Shown: positions 1-8,687, counted from the first letter of the stretch. The stretch: DNA of 64,000 nucleotides from DASXHZ01 sp036488085 (GCA_036488085.1 DASXHZ010000036.1:30555-94554), one strand, 5' to 3'. The notes: generated from the letters alone by a model not told the origin. Numbers and translations: made by a program.

Positions 1-7
1 TCGAGCA

Positions 8-2368
8 GTGAGCCGGCGCGCAAGAGTCATCACCGCAGTTTCCGCACTCGTCATCGCGCTCGCCGCCCTTGTCTTCATTCTTTCGCGCCAGCGCGTGCAG
101 CGGCGTGTGGCTCTCCGACGCGCCCATCGCGGCGCTCCGATGGCGCTCCCGAAGGGCATTCCGCCGGTCGAGCAATGGACGCAGACGTTCGAGGCGCTCG
201 GGCCGAAAGATCTCGATGCCCTCCTCGATGAGATCGAGAAGCAGCATGGCGATCTCTATGCGAAGGACTCCCTCGGATATCTCCACGCCCGAGCGCGCAT
301 CGAGAACAACGACCTCGCGCCCGCGGCCCAAAAGCTGGCGCCATTCCTCGCGGCCGGAAACCCGCTTCGCGACCTCGCTCTCTTCCATCAGGCGGAGATC
401 GACTCCGCGCGCGGCGACGAGGCGGCGGCGAGCCGCGACCGGATGGCGCTCATCGCCGGATACCCGAACGCGCTCCATCGCGACGAGGCGATCGACGACG
501 AGACGGAGTTTCTGGCGCGAACGAACGCGAAAGCGCTCATCGATTTCGCGGCGCGGCTCTACCCGACCGCGTCATCGGAACGGCGGCGCGACCTCGACGC
601 TCACATCGTCGAGGCGCTGATCCACGGCGGCGACGCCAACGGCGCGCTGACTCGCGCGCTCCAGATCCTGAAGGGCGGGACGATGGACGACGCCGCGGAC
701 CGTGCGGGCCTCGCCATCGACCGGCCGCAACTCGTCGCGAAGCTCAACGCGCAGCAGCTCGCGATGCTCGGCGACACGATGCGGAACCACCGGCACTTCG
801 ATCGCGCGGTCGCGCTCCTCTCGCTCGCCCTCCGCGGCCTGCCTCAGAAACACGACGACCTCCTCTTCGCCATCGGCCGCAGCCAGTTCGGTGCGGAACA
901 GTTCGCGGCTGCGCGCGAGACGTACCTCCGCGGCGCCCGCGAGACGAAGGACCTCAAGCAGAAGGCGGCGTTCTTCTGGCACGCCTCGCGCGCCGCGCAG
1001 CTCCTCGGCGACGACCGCGGCGCGGAGCAGCTGATGTCGCAGTCGATCGCGGTGCCGGTCTACTCCGACTCCGCCATCGCGGCGCTGACGCAGCGGATGC
1101 GGACGCGCCTCGTGCAGCATCGCGTCGCCGAGGCGAACGCCGATCTCGTGCAGGTGCGGAAGGCGGCGGCGAACAAGCACGCGGTGGTCGAGGCGTCTCT
1201 CGCGTATGCGATCGCGATGATCGGGACGCACAACAATCGCGCGGCCCTCGGCTCGCTGAACGCCGTCCCGCCGAAACTGCTGACAAAGTACGACGTGCCG
1301 GAGTACGCCTACTGGCGCGGCGTCGCGTCGGCGGCGTTCGCGCCGTATCTCGAGTGCCTGCGCTCGACTGTGCCGTCGCACTTTCCGTACTTTGCCCGGA
1401 ACCGCGTCGACGCGCAGTCGCTGGCTCAGGAACTTCAGAAACGCGACGCCGAGGTCGAGCAGGACATCGCGGCGAAGAACTGGCTCGCCGCGAAGCAGGC
1501 GGCGACCGATCGCATTCTCCTCTCGGCGCGCAACCGCGAGCCGGCGCTCAAGCGGCTCGCGTCCATCTACCAGCAGCTCCCGGCGTACCGCACGATCCTC
1601 GAGCTGAAGCCGCACCCGTTCCCGGCACTTCCGAACGCCGGGAACGATCGCGGTTCGATGCTCATGGCGCTCGGGCTGTTCGACGAGGCGACCGATGACA
1701 TCGAGAAGCGCTGGCCTTTGCGACCCTTGTCGTCCGCGCTGACGCAATCGCTCGCCCTCAATCGCGGCGGCGCGTCGAAACAGTCGATCTACGCGATCGA
1801 GGTGCTGATGAAGTCGGTGCCGGACGACTACGTTCCCGATTTGCTGCCGCTCGCCGTCCGGCAGCTGCTCTACCCGCGCTACTTCTACGGCGCGATCGAA
1901 TCCGACTCGGGACACTTCGATGCCGACCCGACGCTCGTCCTCTCGATCATGCGGGAGGAGTCGCGCTTCAATCCACGCGCGAAGTCGGAGGCAGCCGCAC
2001 GCGGGTTGATGCAGTTCATCATCATCACCGCCGCCGAGATCGGCCGCGACATCGGGATCGTCAAGATCACGCCTGACGATCTCTACGACCCGCGCATCAT
2101 CATCCGCCTCGGGGCAAAGTACGTCGGCGAGCTGACGCAGAAGTTCGGCGGCGACCGCTACAAGACCGCGGCCGCCTACAACGCCGGCCCCGCCCAAACC
2201 GCGTTATGGTCTCGCCTCTCCCCCGCCCCCGGCGACGATTTCTTCCTGTCGTCCGTCACCTTCGACGAGACGAAGGACTACGTGCGGAAAGTGATGAATT
2301 CCTACAAGCGCTACGGCGAGATCTACGGCAACGCCGGCCCGCAAGGCGGCTTGCGCGCGGAACCGTAG
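8..2368 (+). CDS. Soluble lytic murein transglycosylase (Slt-like)
   Basis: Cleaves the MurNAc-GlcNAc bond of peptidoglycan in the periplasm, forming 1,6-anhydroMurNAc ends. The 786-residue protein has one hydrophobic N-terminal segment (about residues 7-26, signal or anchor), a long alpha-helical TPR-like region up to about residue 620, and a C-terminal SLT domain. The SLT motifs are clear: MREESRFNP with catalytic Glu at residue 651, then ARGLMQF, and AAYNAGP near the end. The length suits an Slt70-type enzyme with an extended superhelix. The GTG start lies only 7 bases from the window edge, so a slightly upstream start cannot be excluded. Confidence 0.9.
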   Translation: MSRRARVITAVSALVIALAALVFILSRQRVQRRVALRRAHRGAPMALPKGIPPVEQWTQTFEALGPKDLDALLDEIEKQHGDLYAKDSLGYLHARARIENNDLAPAAQKLAPFLAAGNPLRDLALFHQAEIDSARGDEAAASRDRMALIAGYPNALHRDEAIDDETEFLARTNAKALIDFAARLYPTASSERRRDLDAHIVEALIHGGDANGALTRALQILKGGTMDDAADRAGLAIDRPQLVAKLNAQQLAMLGDTMRNHRHFDRAVALLSLALRGLPQKHDDLLFAIGRSQFGAEQFAAARETYLRGARETKDLKQKAAFFWHASRAAQLLGDDRGAEQLMSQSIAVPVYSDSAIAALTQRMRTRLVQHRVAEANADLVQVRKAAANKHAVVEASLAYAIAMIGTHNNRAALGSLNAVPPKLLTKYDVPEYAYWRGVASAAFAPYLECLRSTVPSHFPYFARNRVDAQSLAQELQKRDAEVEQDIAAKNWLAAKQAATDRILLSARNREPALKRLASIYQQLPAYRTILELKPHPFPALPNAGNDRGSMLMALGLFDEATDDIEKRWPLRPLSSALTQSLALNRGGASKQSIYAIEVLMKSVPDDYVPDLLPLAVRQLLYPRYFYGAIESDSGHFDADPTLVLSIMREESRFNPRAKSEAAARGLMQFIIITAAEIGRDIGIVKITPDDLYDPRIIIRLGAKYVGELTQKFGGDRYKTAAAYNAGPAQTALWSRLSPAPGDDFFLSSVTFDETKDYVRKVMNSYKRYGEIYGNAGPQGGLRAEP

Positions 2369-2373
2369 GAAGA

Positions 2374-2403
2374 TGGTGCATCGTGGTGCATGTTGGTGTA
2401 AGT
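2374..2403 (+). promoter_or_regulatory. Three tandem 10-bp repeats ahead of the RHH gene (probable operator)
   Basis: TGGTGCATCG, TGGTGCATGT and TGGTGTAAGT follow each other without gaps and end 7 bases before the ATG of the ribbon-helix-helix gene. The 10-bp period puts each copy on the same face of the helix, as ParD/CopG-type repressors need for cooperative binding. Autorepression is inferred. Confidence 0.55.
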
Positions 2404-2410
2404 TGACAAC

Positions 2411-2671
2411 ATGCCTACTTCAGCCGGAAGTGTCCGTCAGAGCGTCAGCTTGCCATCCTCGGTGGCACGCCGTGTCCAGGCGATCGCCAAGCGCCGACGT
2501 ACAAGCGCCAATCGAGTACTGATCGATCTCATCGAGAGCGGGCTGGAAGCGAGAGAGCACGAGCGAGAACGGTTCTTCGAGGTCGCCGACCGCCTCGGGA
2601 AGACCACCGACCCCGCAGAACAGAAACGCCTGAAGGAGGAATTGGCTTGCCTGACCTTTGGTGAGCCGTAG
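2411..2671 (+). CDS. Ribbon-helix-helix protein, probable antitoxin
   Basis: An 86-residue protein. Its first half fits the CopG/ParD fold: a short beta strand (RQSVSLPSSVARRVQAIAK) followed by two helices including SANRVLIDLIESGLEARE. The charged C-terminal helix (residues 50-80) would suit toxin binding. It is followed with a 1-base overlap (TAG/GTG) by a second small gene, the usual antitoxin-first order of type II modules. Three 10-bp direct repeats precede it. It could instead be a stand-alone regulator. Confidence 0.65.
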   Translation: MPTSAGSVRQSVSLPSSVARRVQAIAKRRRTSANRVLIDLIESGLEAREHERERFFEVADRLGKTTDPAEQKRLKEELACLTFGEP

Positions 2672-2913
2672 TGCCGAAGATCCAGTGGACCAATCTGCCT
2701 CCGGAAATTCGTAATCATCTTTTCGATCGGCTTCGCGAGCGCAAGATTACGGCTGACGACCTATACCAGCTGAAGTTGTGGCGTGAATCCGAACCCGACG
2801 CGCCGGAAGGCCAATGGTTCAAGGATTTTGGTTCTTTCAAGATCTGCGGCGAAGGTAAGTATCCGAAGACGTTTCTTCTTCGCTCACAAATTGCGAAGGG
2901 CAAGAAGCTGTGA
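2671..2913 (+). CDS. Small conserved-looking protein, possible toxin partner
   Basis: An 80-residue protein starting with GTG that overlaps the last base of the upstream RHH gene. It has a helical N-terminal half (PPEIRNHLFDRLRERKITADDLYQLKLW) and a C-terminal part with GQWFKDFGSFKICGEG and KYPKTFLL, which look like conserved motifs. I do not recognise RelE, VapC, HicA or MazF features. The toxin idea rests only on the position behind the antitoxin-like gene. Its 3' end runs into a palindromic repeat. Confidence 0.55.
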   Translation: MPKIQWTNLPPEIRNHLFDRLRERKITADDLYQLKLWRESEPDAPEGQWFKDFGSFKICGEGKYPKTFLLRSQIAKGKKL

Positions 2914-2915
2914 TG

Positions 2916-2983
2916 CCGCGCAGATAAGAATGTCTGCGCTCCATGGCGTCGTTCATGGAGCGCAGACATTCCTGTCTGCGCGG
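2916..2983. repeat. Palindromic element at the 3' ends of two convergent genes
   Basis: An inverted repeat with arms CCGCGCAGA...GTCTGCGCTCCATG and CATGGAGCGCAGAC...TCTGCGCGG around a short loop. It lies between convergent genes and supplies the last ten or so codons and the stop of bshA. It may act as a bidirectional terminator, although no T-run follows. Confidence 0.7.
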
Positions 2984-4104
2984 TCGCCAGCAATCACGCG
3001 TTCGTACATCTCGCGATAGAGCGGGACGATGCGATGGACGTCGAAGCGGGTGACGGCGACGTCGCGCGCGGCGGCGCCCATACGGCGTCCAAGCGTTCGG
3101 TCGGTAAGGATTTCGATCGCGCGGGCGGCCATGCCGTCGACGTCGCCAACCGGGAGGAGAAAGCCGGTCTCGGCGTCGTCGACGACCTCCGGGAGACCGC
3201 CGGCCCGCGTCGCGATGACCGGAACGGAGCACGCCATCGCCTCCAGTGCCGCCATGCCGAACGACTCCGCCTCGGATGGCAGCAGGAACACGTCACTGGA
3301 GCTGACGATCTGTTCGAGATTGCCGACATTGCCGAGAAACGCAACGCGGTTCACGAGATTGTGGTCGCGCGCGAACCGTTCGGCGGTGGAGCGATCGGGG
3401 CCGTCTCCTATCATCGCCAGACGGCACGGCACGACGCGGTTCACCCGCGCGAAAACCTCCATCACGTCGAGCACACGCTTGACCGGACGGAAGTTCGAGA
3501 CATGACAGAGCAGTGGATCGGTCGACGCGCCGAAGAGCTGACATGCCGCTGCCTCGCGCGGATGGAAGCGACGCGGATCGACGAAGTTCGGAATCACCTC
3601 GATCGTCTTCGCGGTCTTGAAGTTCTCGGCCGTCTGCTCCTTCAACCACTGCGAGACCGCGGTGACGCCGTCGCTCACCTCGATACCGAACTTCGTGATC
3701 GGGAGATAGCTGACGTCGCGGCCGACCAGCGTGATGTCGGTGCCGTGCAACGTCGTGATCACCTTCAGGTGCGTGTCGCCGAGGATCTGTTGCGCGAGGT
3801 GCGCGGAGATGGCGTGCGGGATCGCGTAGTGAACGTGGAGGACGTCGAGTTTTTCGTAGTCCGCCACCTCCGCCATCTTGGTCGCGAGCGCGAGCGTGTA
3901 CGGCGGGTAGGGATCGAACAGCGGATATGTCGTCACCGTGACTTCGTGGAAATGCACCCGCTCCTGAAAGATGCTGAGACGCGACGGCGGCGCATAACTG
4001 ATGAAGTGCACGTCGTCGCCTCCGCGCGCGAGCGCGAGGCCGAGCTCCGTCGCAACGACCCCCGAGCCGCCGAACGTCGGATAGCAGGTGATGCCGATTT
4101 TCAT
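2953..4104 (-). CDS. bshA: BshA, L-malate N-acetylglucosaminyltransferase (bacillithiol step 1)
   Basis: GT4-family glycosyltransferase joining UDP-GlcNAc to L-malate. The N-terminus MKIGITCYPTFGGSG is the BshA signature. TTLHGTDITLVG, VSNFRPVKRVLDV and LLPSEAESFGMAALEAMAC mark the two Rossmann domains and the nucleotide-sugar Glu motif. At 383 residues it has the family length. The ATG overlaps the bshB stop (ATGA), so an upstream extension in the same frame is not used. The last residues (DRNVCAP) come from a palindromic repeat rather than conserved sequence. It is the third bsh gene of a four-gene overlapping cluster. Confidence 0.93.
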   Translation of the reverse strand: MKIGITCYPTFGGSGVVATELGLALARGGDDVHFISYAPPSRLSIFQERVHFHEVTVTTYPLFDPYPPYTLALATKMAEVADYEKLDVLHVHYAIPHAISAHLAQQILGDTHLKVITTLHGTDITLVGRDVSYLPITKFGIEVSDGVTAVSQWLKEQTAENFKTAKTIEVIPNFVDPRRFHPREAAACQLFGASTDPLLCHVSNFRPVKRVLDVMEVFARVNRVVPCRLAMIGDGPDRSTAERFARDHNLVNRVAFLGNVGNLEQIVSSSDVFLLPSEAESFGMAALEAMACSVPVIATRAGGLPEVVDDAETGFLLPVGDVDGMAARAIEILTDRTLGRRMGAAARDVAVTRFDVHRIVPLYREMYERVIAGDRADRNVCAP

Positions 4105-4829
4105 GACACCTCGCGTCCACGGTACGCGCTGATCACGTCGTCCACCCGCGGGGGCTGCTTCGTCACGAAGGCCTCGCCGTACCTCGCGCCGATCAGGGCG
4201 CCGAAGTGGACGCCGCGTGCCTCGATCAGATCGAGGAACTCGGGGCGGGCGATGAAGGTCATCGGCTCCTTTGAATTCGGGTCGTGGAACTGCGACTTGA
4301 ATGCGCCGATCGACCGCATCTTCTGCTTCCAATGCTTCGTCACGTCGACGACGAACGACGGCGGGATCATGTAGTTCTGCAGGTAATAGACGACCGCCTG
4401 CGGCCGGTGCGCAGGGGCATCGCTCGCCAGCGACTTCAAGCCGGCATAGAACGCCGCGCTCGTGACGAGGGCGCCGGCGCGGGCGTGATCGGGATGCCGG
4501 TCGTCGGGCCACGACGTGAAGACGACCTTCGGCTTCGCGCGCCGGATGACATCGGCCAGCTCGAGCTCCTGCTCGCGTCCGGTCTTCAGACCGCCGTCCT
4601 GGAAATCGAGCTGTTCGCGAAATGTCGCGCCGAGGATGCGGGCCGAGGACATCGCTTCGCGCTTGCGCGTCGCGGGCGTGCCCCGCGTGCCCATCTCTCC
4701 GCGGGTGAGGTCGATCATCCCAACGCGGAGGCCGTCCTTGACCGACTTCGCGATCGTGCCGCCGCACGACAGCTCGGTATCGTCTGGGTGCGCGGAGATG
4801 AAGAGCAGGTCGACCGGCTCGATACTCAT
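4101..4829 (-). CDS. bshB1: BshB, GlcNAc-malate deacetylase (bacillithiol step 2)
   Basis: LmbE/PIG-L-family zinc deacetylase of 242 residues that removes acetate from GlcNAc-Mal to give GlcN-Mal. The zinc motif AHPDDTE is near the N-terminus, and WPDDRHPDHARAG carries the second ligand set. Its ATG overlaps the bshC stop and its stop overlaps the bshA start, both as ATGA. Placement between bshC and bshA fixes the role more firmly than family membership alone. Confidence 0.93.
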   Translation of the reverse strand: MSIEPVDLLFISAHPDDTELSCGGTIAKSVKDGLRVGMIDLTRGEMGTRGTPATRKREAMSSARILGATFREQLDFQDGGLKTGREQELELADVIRRAKPKVVFTSWPDDRHPDHARAGALVTSAAFYAGLKSLASDAPAHRPQAVVYYLQNYMIPPSFVVDVTKHWKQKMRSIGAFKSQFHDPNSKEPMTFIARPEFLDLIEARGVHFGALIGARYGEAFVTKQPPRVDDVISAYRGREVS

Positions 4830-6451
4830 AGCGAAATCACGCTAAACGACGGTGCGTCCGGCTCGATGCAGTCAGTCATGCGGGTTGCCAGATGGTTGCC
4901 GAGCTGGCACCAGTACGCAAACCAGCCGACCATGCGGTCCTGCACATGGCCATCGGGATGAAAGGTGGCGACGAGCTCGCGCAGCGCCGTCCAGCGCTCC
5001 TTTTCCTTGCGCACCAGGCCGCGAACGGCGCGCTCGGCCAGCTTGTCGAAGTGGTACTCGATGTGGCCGATCGAGCGGTTGATGGCGCGCGCCAGTGCAT
5101 GGTCTGCGGGCAACGCGATCTCGCCGATGCGCGTGATCTCCGCGGCGAGATTCGCCTGCGCCCTCGCCGCGATCTCATGCACCTCGGCCGCGCCCGGCGC
5201 CTCGCGCTCCGCAAGGATGTCGTCGGCGGACAGGAACATCTCGCGCGCCTCGAGATTGAACCGCTCGAAGAGGCGGGCGATGCGTTTCGGAGCCACCAGC
5301 GCGTGTCCGCGCAGCGCGACGCGCGGCATCGGGACGTCGAGCAGCTCGTGGAGCGACGCGATCTGCGAGTAGTAGGCGACCTCCGAGGGACCGCCGACGA
5401 AGACGTCGGGCGCGAAGACGAAGTCCTGGAGGAGCGGACGCGTGAGCGCTGACGTCGAGATGGTGGTCGGATCGTCGACGCGCTCGTTGACGATGTGTCG
5501 CTCGCTGTGCTCGTCGACACGGAAGAGCAACGTGTAGTGCTCGCCGGGCCGCGTGATGACCTGCGGCACGTAGCCGGCGCGGGTGAGGGCGTCAGATCGC
5601 GACGCGATCTCTTGCTGGATCTCGTCCCAACGCGCGAACATCTTCTCGAACAGCGGCGCGCCGGCACGGCGAAGTTCCGGCAGCAGCGCATCGACGAAGA
5701 CGATCCGCTCGCCTTCGAAGACCGAGGCGAGCAGCTCCGCGAATGAGTCGCGGAAGCTGATGCCTTCGCGAAGCCACGCCGGCCGATCGAGGTCGTAGAG
5801 CGAAAGGAGCTGCTTGATCAGCGCGTCGGGGATCGGTGCCTGGCCGACCACCTCGCGCGACTCCACAGCGCGCGTGGCGCGAAGCGTGATCAGGTCGAGC
5901 TGCCGGTTGACGCCACCCTTCGCCGCCGGAATCGTGTTCACGGGCAAGGACAACGTCGCCGCCTCCGCATAGTCATGATCTTCGGTCGCGAGCCAGAAGA
6001 AGATCGTCGCGTCTTTGCCCTCCGCGGCGAGCTGGCGCTTCATCTTTACGAGCGACGCGAGCTTCGCGAGCGTATAGAGCGGCCCGCCCGCGAAGCCGAC
6101 CTGCTGGCCGGTGATCAGCGTGACCGTTTCGCCCGCCGCCCAGCGGCGCAAGTCGTCCTCGACGAAGTTTCCCCAGTGGCGGTTGGAGGCGTCCAGGGCT
6201 TCAACTAGTTCTTGGCGAGAGCCACGCCCCTCACCCGGCCCTTCGGGCCACCCTCTCCCCGAGGGAGAGGGACAAGACGAGACAACATCTCCCTCTCCCT
6301 CCGGGAGAGGGTGCCGCGAAGCGGCGGGTGAGGGGCGTGCCCTCGCCAAGAATGCGGTCGCCCGCGCATCCCCCGCAATCCAGTCGAGCACGAACCGGTT
6401 CATGCCGGGATACGCGGCGAGCGGGAAGCGGATACATCCCGATTCGTTCAT
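4826..6451 (-). CDS. bshC: BshC, putative cysteine-adding enzyme of bacillithiol synthesis (step 3)
   Basis: Adds cysteine to GlcN-malate to finish bacillithiol. The 541-residue protein has the long BshC coiled-coil and nucleotidyl-binding region (LITGQQVGFAGGPLYTLAKL, FWLATEDHDYAEA, TRPGEHYTLLFRV, VGGPSEVAYYSQ). The ATG at 6451 overlaps the upstream methyltransferase stop and is followed at once by conserved sequence (CIRFPLAAYPGMNRFVLDWI), so I prefer it to the longer in-frame start at 6547. About 40 residues after position 33 (rich in P, S, E, G and R) are encoded by a palindromic repeat inserted in frame near the N-terminus. Confidence 0.92.
   Translation of the reverse strand: MNESGCIRFPLAAYPGMNRFVLDWIAGDARATAFLARARPSPAASRHPLPEGEGDVVSSCPSPSGRGWPEGPGEGRGSRQELVEALDASNRHWGNFVEDDLRRWAAGETVTLITGQQVGFAGGPLYTLAKLASLVKMKRQLAAEGKDATIFFWLATEDHDYAEAATLSLPVNTIPAAKGGVNRQLDLITLRATRAVESREVVGQAPIPDALIKQLLSLYDLDRPAWLREGISFRDSFAELLASVFEGERIVFVDALLPELRRAGAPLFEKMFARWDEIQQEIASRSDALTRAGYVPQVITRPGEHYTLLFRVDEHSERHIVNERVDDPTTISTSALTRPLLQDFVFAPDVFVGGPSEVAYYSQIASLHELLDVPMPRVALRGHALVAPKRIARLFERFNLEAREMFLSADDILAEREAPGAAEVHEIAARAQANLAAEITRIGEIALPADHALARAINRSIGHIEYHFDKLAERAVRGLVRKEKERWTALRELVATFHPDGHVQDRMVGWFAYWCQLGNHLATRMTDCIEPDAPSFSVISL
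6211..6350. repeat. 140-bp palindromic element inside bshC
   Basis: The ends CTTGGCGAG and CTCGCCAAG are inverted. Inside them GCCACGCCCCTCACCC pairs with GGGTGAGGGGCGTG, and CCCTCTCC...GGAGAGGG occurs twice. The element is read through in bshC without stop or frameshift. A shorter relative lies in the DEAD-box helicase gene near 51134. Confidence 0.85.
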
Positions 6452-7170
6452 GGCGTCTTCGTTCCCACCAGGATGAGGCGCGGCGACGTAGCGGCGAACG
6501 GGTTCCCGTCGAAGTCGCCGAATGCGGAACGGATCGACAATCTGCACGCCGCAAACATCTTCGAAATCTCGCTCAGCTCATAGCCTCGCACGCGCTCCAT
6601 GTAGCGCTTTTGACCGATTGTTATCCGTTTGTTGAACGAGTGGTCGGAAGAATCGAACCAGCGTTCGATCTCCACCTCGCCGAGGGGCGTCGAGCGGCGT
6701 TCGCGCTGCACCAGCTTCTCCAGCTCGCGATGCACGTTCAAATAGTCGAACAGAAACAGCGCGTCCGGCTCGAGCACGCGCGCCATCTCTTCGACGACAT
6801 GCTCATTCTCCTCCTCGGTCGCGAAGTAGCCGAAGCTCGTGAAGAAGTTCACCAACGCCGCGAAGCTTGCCGAGCAGTAGGGGAGCTGACGCATGTCGGC
6901 GCGCGCGACCGGCATCGCGCCGTACTCGCCGTACTCCAGCAAGCCGGTCCGCAGCAGCGTGAATGAAAGGTCGCAGCCGACCGCGCGATAGCCCGCGCTA
7001 CGCAACTCGCTCACGTGGCGTCCCATCCCGCACGCGAGGTCGAGCACCGCGCCGCCGACGTCGCCCGCCTGCTCCCGAAAAAACGCGACCTGACGCCGCG
7101 CCTCCTCCTCGTCGCGGTGCGAGTAGAGCTCGAGGTACTCCTCGCCGAACCACTCCTGGTACCACGTCAT
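6448..7170 (-). CDS. Class I SAM-dependent methyltransferase, coupled to bshC
   Basis: A 240-residue methyltransferase. Motif I is VLDLACGMGRHVSEL, followed by the acidic VGCDLS and by ADMRQLPYCSASFAALVNFFTSFGYF. I chose the ATG at 7170 (MTWYQEWFGEEYLELY), because the upstream part of the reading frame runs into the lepB gene. The stop overlaps the bshC start by 4 bases, implying the same pathway. N-methyl-bacillithiol is made in Chlorobi by a SAM methyltransferase (NmbA), so this protein may methylate bacillithiol. That role is inferred from context. Confidence 0.85.
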   Translation of the reverse strand: MTWYQEWFGEEYLELYSHRDEEEARRQVAFFREQAGDVGGAVLDLACGMGRHVSELRSAGYRAVGCDLSFTLLRTGLLEYGEYGAMPVARADMRQLPYCSASFAALVNFFTSFGYFATEEENEHVVEEMARVLEPDALFLFDYLNVHRELEKLVQRERRSTPLGEVEIERWFDSSDHSFNKRITIGQKRYMERVRGYELSEISKMFAACRLSIRSAFGDFDGNPFAATSPRLILVGTKTP

Positions 7171-7186
7171 GTGCGACGGGAGTGTA

Positions 7187-7693
7187 TTACCGCACCTCGC
7201 GCACGCCTTTGTCACCGGCGGCGCGGAGCACGTGGCCGCGGATGAAGCCGAGGAGCACGGGGCCGTGCTGGCGCGAGTCGTACGAGTGGCCGCGGTTGTC
7301 GCCGAGGAGAAAGTACTCCGCCGCTTTCAGCGTCACGGGACCGAAGTCCTCGGCCGGCTTGGTCGTGTCGTAATGCGCCCCAAGGTCGCCGATCTCTTTC
7401 CCGTTGATGAACAACTTGTTCTTGCGAAGCTCGAGCGTTTCGAATGGCAGGCCGACGACGCGCTTGATCGTGACAACGTTGGTTTGGTCGGGCGCGCGAT
7501 ACGCGACAACGTCGCCACGTTGCGGCGGCTGCAGCGTGTACGCCTGCTCGTCGACGAGGATTCGCTCTTTGGCGTGGATGGTCGGCTCCATCGAGTCGCC
7601 GTTGATGCCGTAGACGCGGAGGCCATCCGTGCGGTCGTTCTTTTTAGCGAAGACGAGCAGCAGCAGCGCGGCAGCCACGAGCGCGCGCTTCAT
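7187..7693 (-). CDS. lepB: Signal peptidase I
   Basis: A 168-residue type I signal peptidase that removes signal peptides on the outer face of the inner membrane. One N-terminal membrane segment (about residues 3-16) precedes GINGDSMEPT with nucleophile Ser34. The general base Lys77 is in TIKRVVGLP, and the box E motif GDNRGHSYDSR is present. It is short for the family but all boxes are intact. It lies 1 base downstream of the MglA-like GTPase gene. Confidence 0.93.
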   Translation of the reverse strand: MKRALVAAALLLLVFAKKNDRTDGLRVYGINGDSMEPTIHAKERILVDEQAYTLQPPQRGDVVAYRAPDQTNVVTIKRVVGLPFETLELRKNKLFINGKEIGDLGAHYDTTKPAEDFGPVTLKAAEYFLLGDNRGHSYDSRQHGPVLLGFIRGHVLRAAGDKGVREVR

Positions 7694-7694
7694 C

Positions 7695-8687
7695 TCAGAG
7701 CTCGTCGAGCTTCTGCGCCAGGTCGCGCTCATGGGTCCGTGCGGCGTCGAGCGCTGACTCGAGCGATTGGACGACACGCCGCGCGCTATGCAGGAGCGCC
7801 TCGACCGAGGCGCGCTCGGCGCCCGCATCGGCCGCGAACGGATCGTCTTCAACTGTCGCGATCGGCTCGGCGACGGCGACCGCTCCGAACGGATCTTCTT
7901 CGACCTCGGCAACCGCGGGAGCTGAGAACGCGTTCTCGAAAACCGCGGCGGTCATCGGTTGCGGTTGAGAGGACGGCGGCTGAGGCGGCGGCGCTGTCGA
8001 CTTCATCGACAGCTTCGGCGTGCCCGCGGACATGGTCGTCACGCCTGACTTCGCGCTCATGTCGGGAGCCGCCAGCTCGGGCGCCTCGGCGAGCGTGGTG
8101 TCGACGTTGTTCTTCAGGTTATCGAGGATGCGCGACACAGCGGCGCGCAGCGTCGCCGTCACGCCGACGCCGTTGAGCGCCTGCGCTTCGACCACCGGCG
8201 CGCCGTTCGTCTTCAGGTACGCGCTCATCTCCTCGACCGAGTCGACGTTCGGGAGGTCGCGTTTGTTGCACTGGTAGACGATCGCAACCTTGTCGGGATC
8301 GATCCGATTGATCCGCAGATTCGTCTTCAGGTTCTCGAGGCTGTCGATGTTCGAGTCGCGCATCGAGTTCTGCGAGTCGGCCACGAAGACCACTCCGTCG
8401 GCGCCGCGCAGCACGAGCTTCCGCGTCGCGTCGTAGAACACCTGTCCCGGGACGGTGTAGAGCTGTACGCGCACCTTCTGGCCCGCGATCGTGCCGAGCT
8501 CCATCGGCATGAAGTCGAAGAAGAGCGTCCGGTCGGTCTCCGTCGACATCGAGATCATCTTCCCCTTGTTCTCGAGCTTCGGGTTCCCGTAGATCTTTTC
8601 GAGGTTCGTCGTCTTCCCGCAGAGTCCGGGACCGTAATAGACGAGCTTCACCGTCACTTCATTGATCGCTTTGTTGATCAGGACCAT
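7695..8687 (-). CDS. MglA-like small GTPase with C-terminal coiled-coil tail
   Basis: Ras-like GTPase of the MglA polarity group, 330 residues. The P-loop GPGLCGKTTN, the switch region TLFFDFMP and the TVPGQVFY motif (DxxG position) are MglA features, as is QCNKRDLPN for guanine recognition. MglA proteins are about 195 residues. Here about 135 more follow: a Pro/Ala/acid-rich linker, then a predicted coiled coil (SVEALLHSARRVVQSLESAL). A GGAGG ribosome site precedes the ATG. It is divergent from the kinase gene across 45 bases. No MglB/roadblock gene is next to it. Confidence 0.88.
   Translation of the reverse strand: MVLINKAINEVTVKLVYYGPGLCGKTTNLEKIYGNPKLENKGKMISMSTETDRTLFFDFMPMELGTIAGQKVRVQLYTVPGQVFYDATRKLVLRGADGVVFVADSQNSMRDSNIDSLENLKTNLRINRIDPDKVAIVYQCNKRDLPNVDSVEEMSAYLKTNGAPVVEAQALNGVGVTATLRAAVSRILDNLKNNVDTTLAEAPELAAPDMSAKSGVTTMSAGTPKLSMKSTAPPPQPPSSQPQPMTAAVFENAFSAPAVAEVEEDPFGAVAVAEPIATVEDDPFAADAGAERASVEALLHSARRVVQSLESALDAARTHERDLAQKLDEL

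Noticed and set aside
572..2197. Long minus-strand reading frame of 541 codons inside the transglycosylase gene
   Set aside because: Arg/Ala-rich composition from high GC codon bias, no motif, wholly inside a well-supported gene on the other strand.
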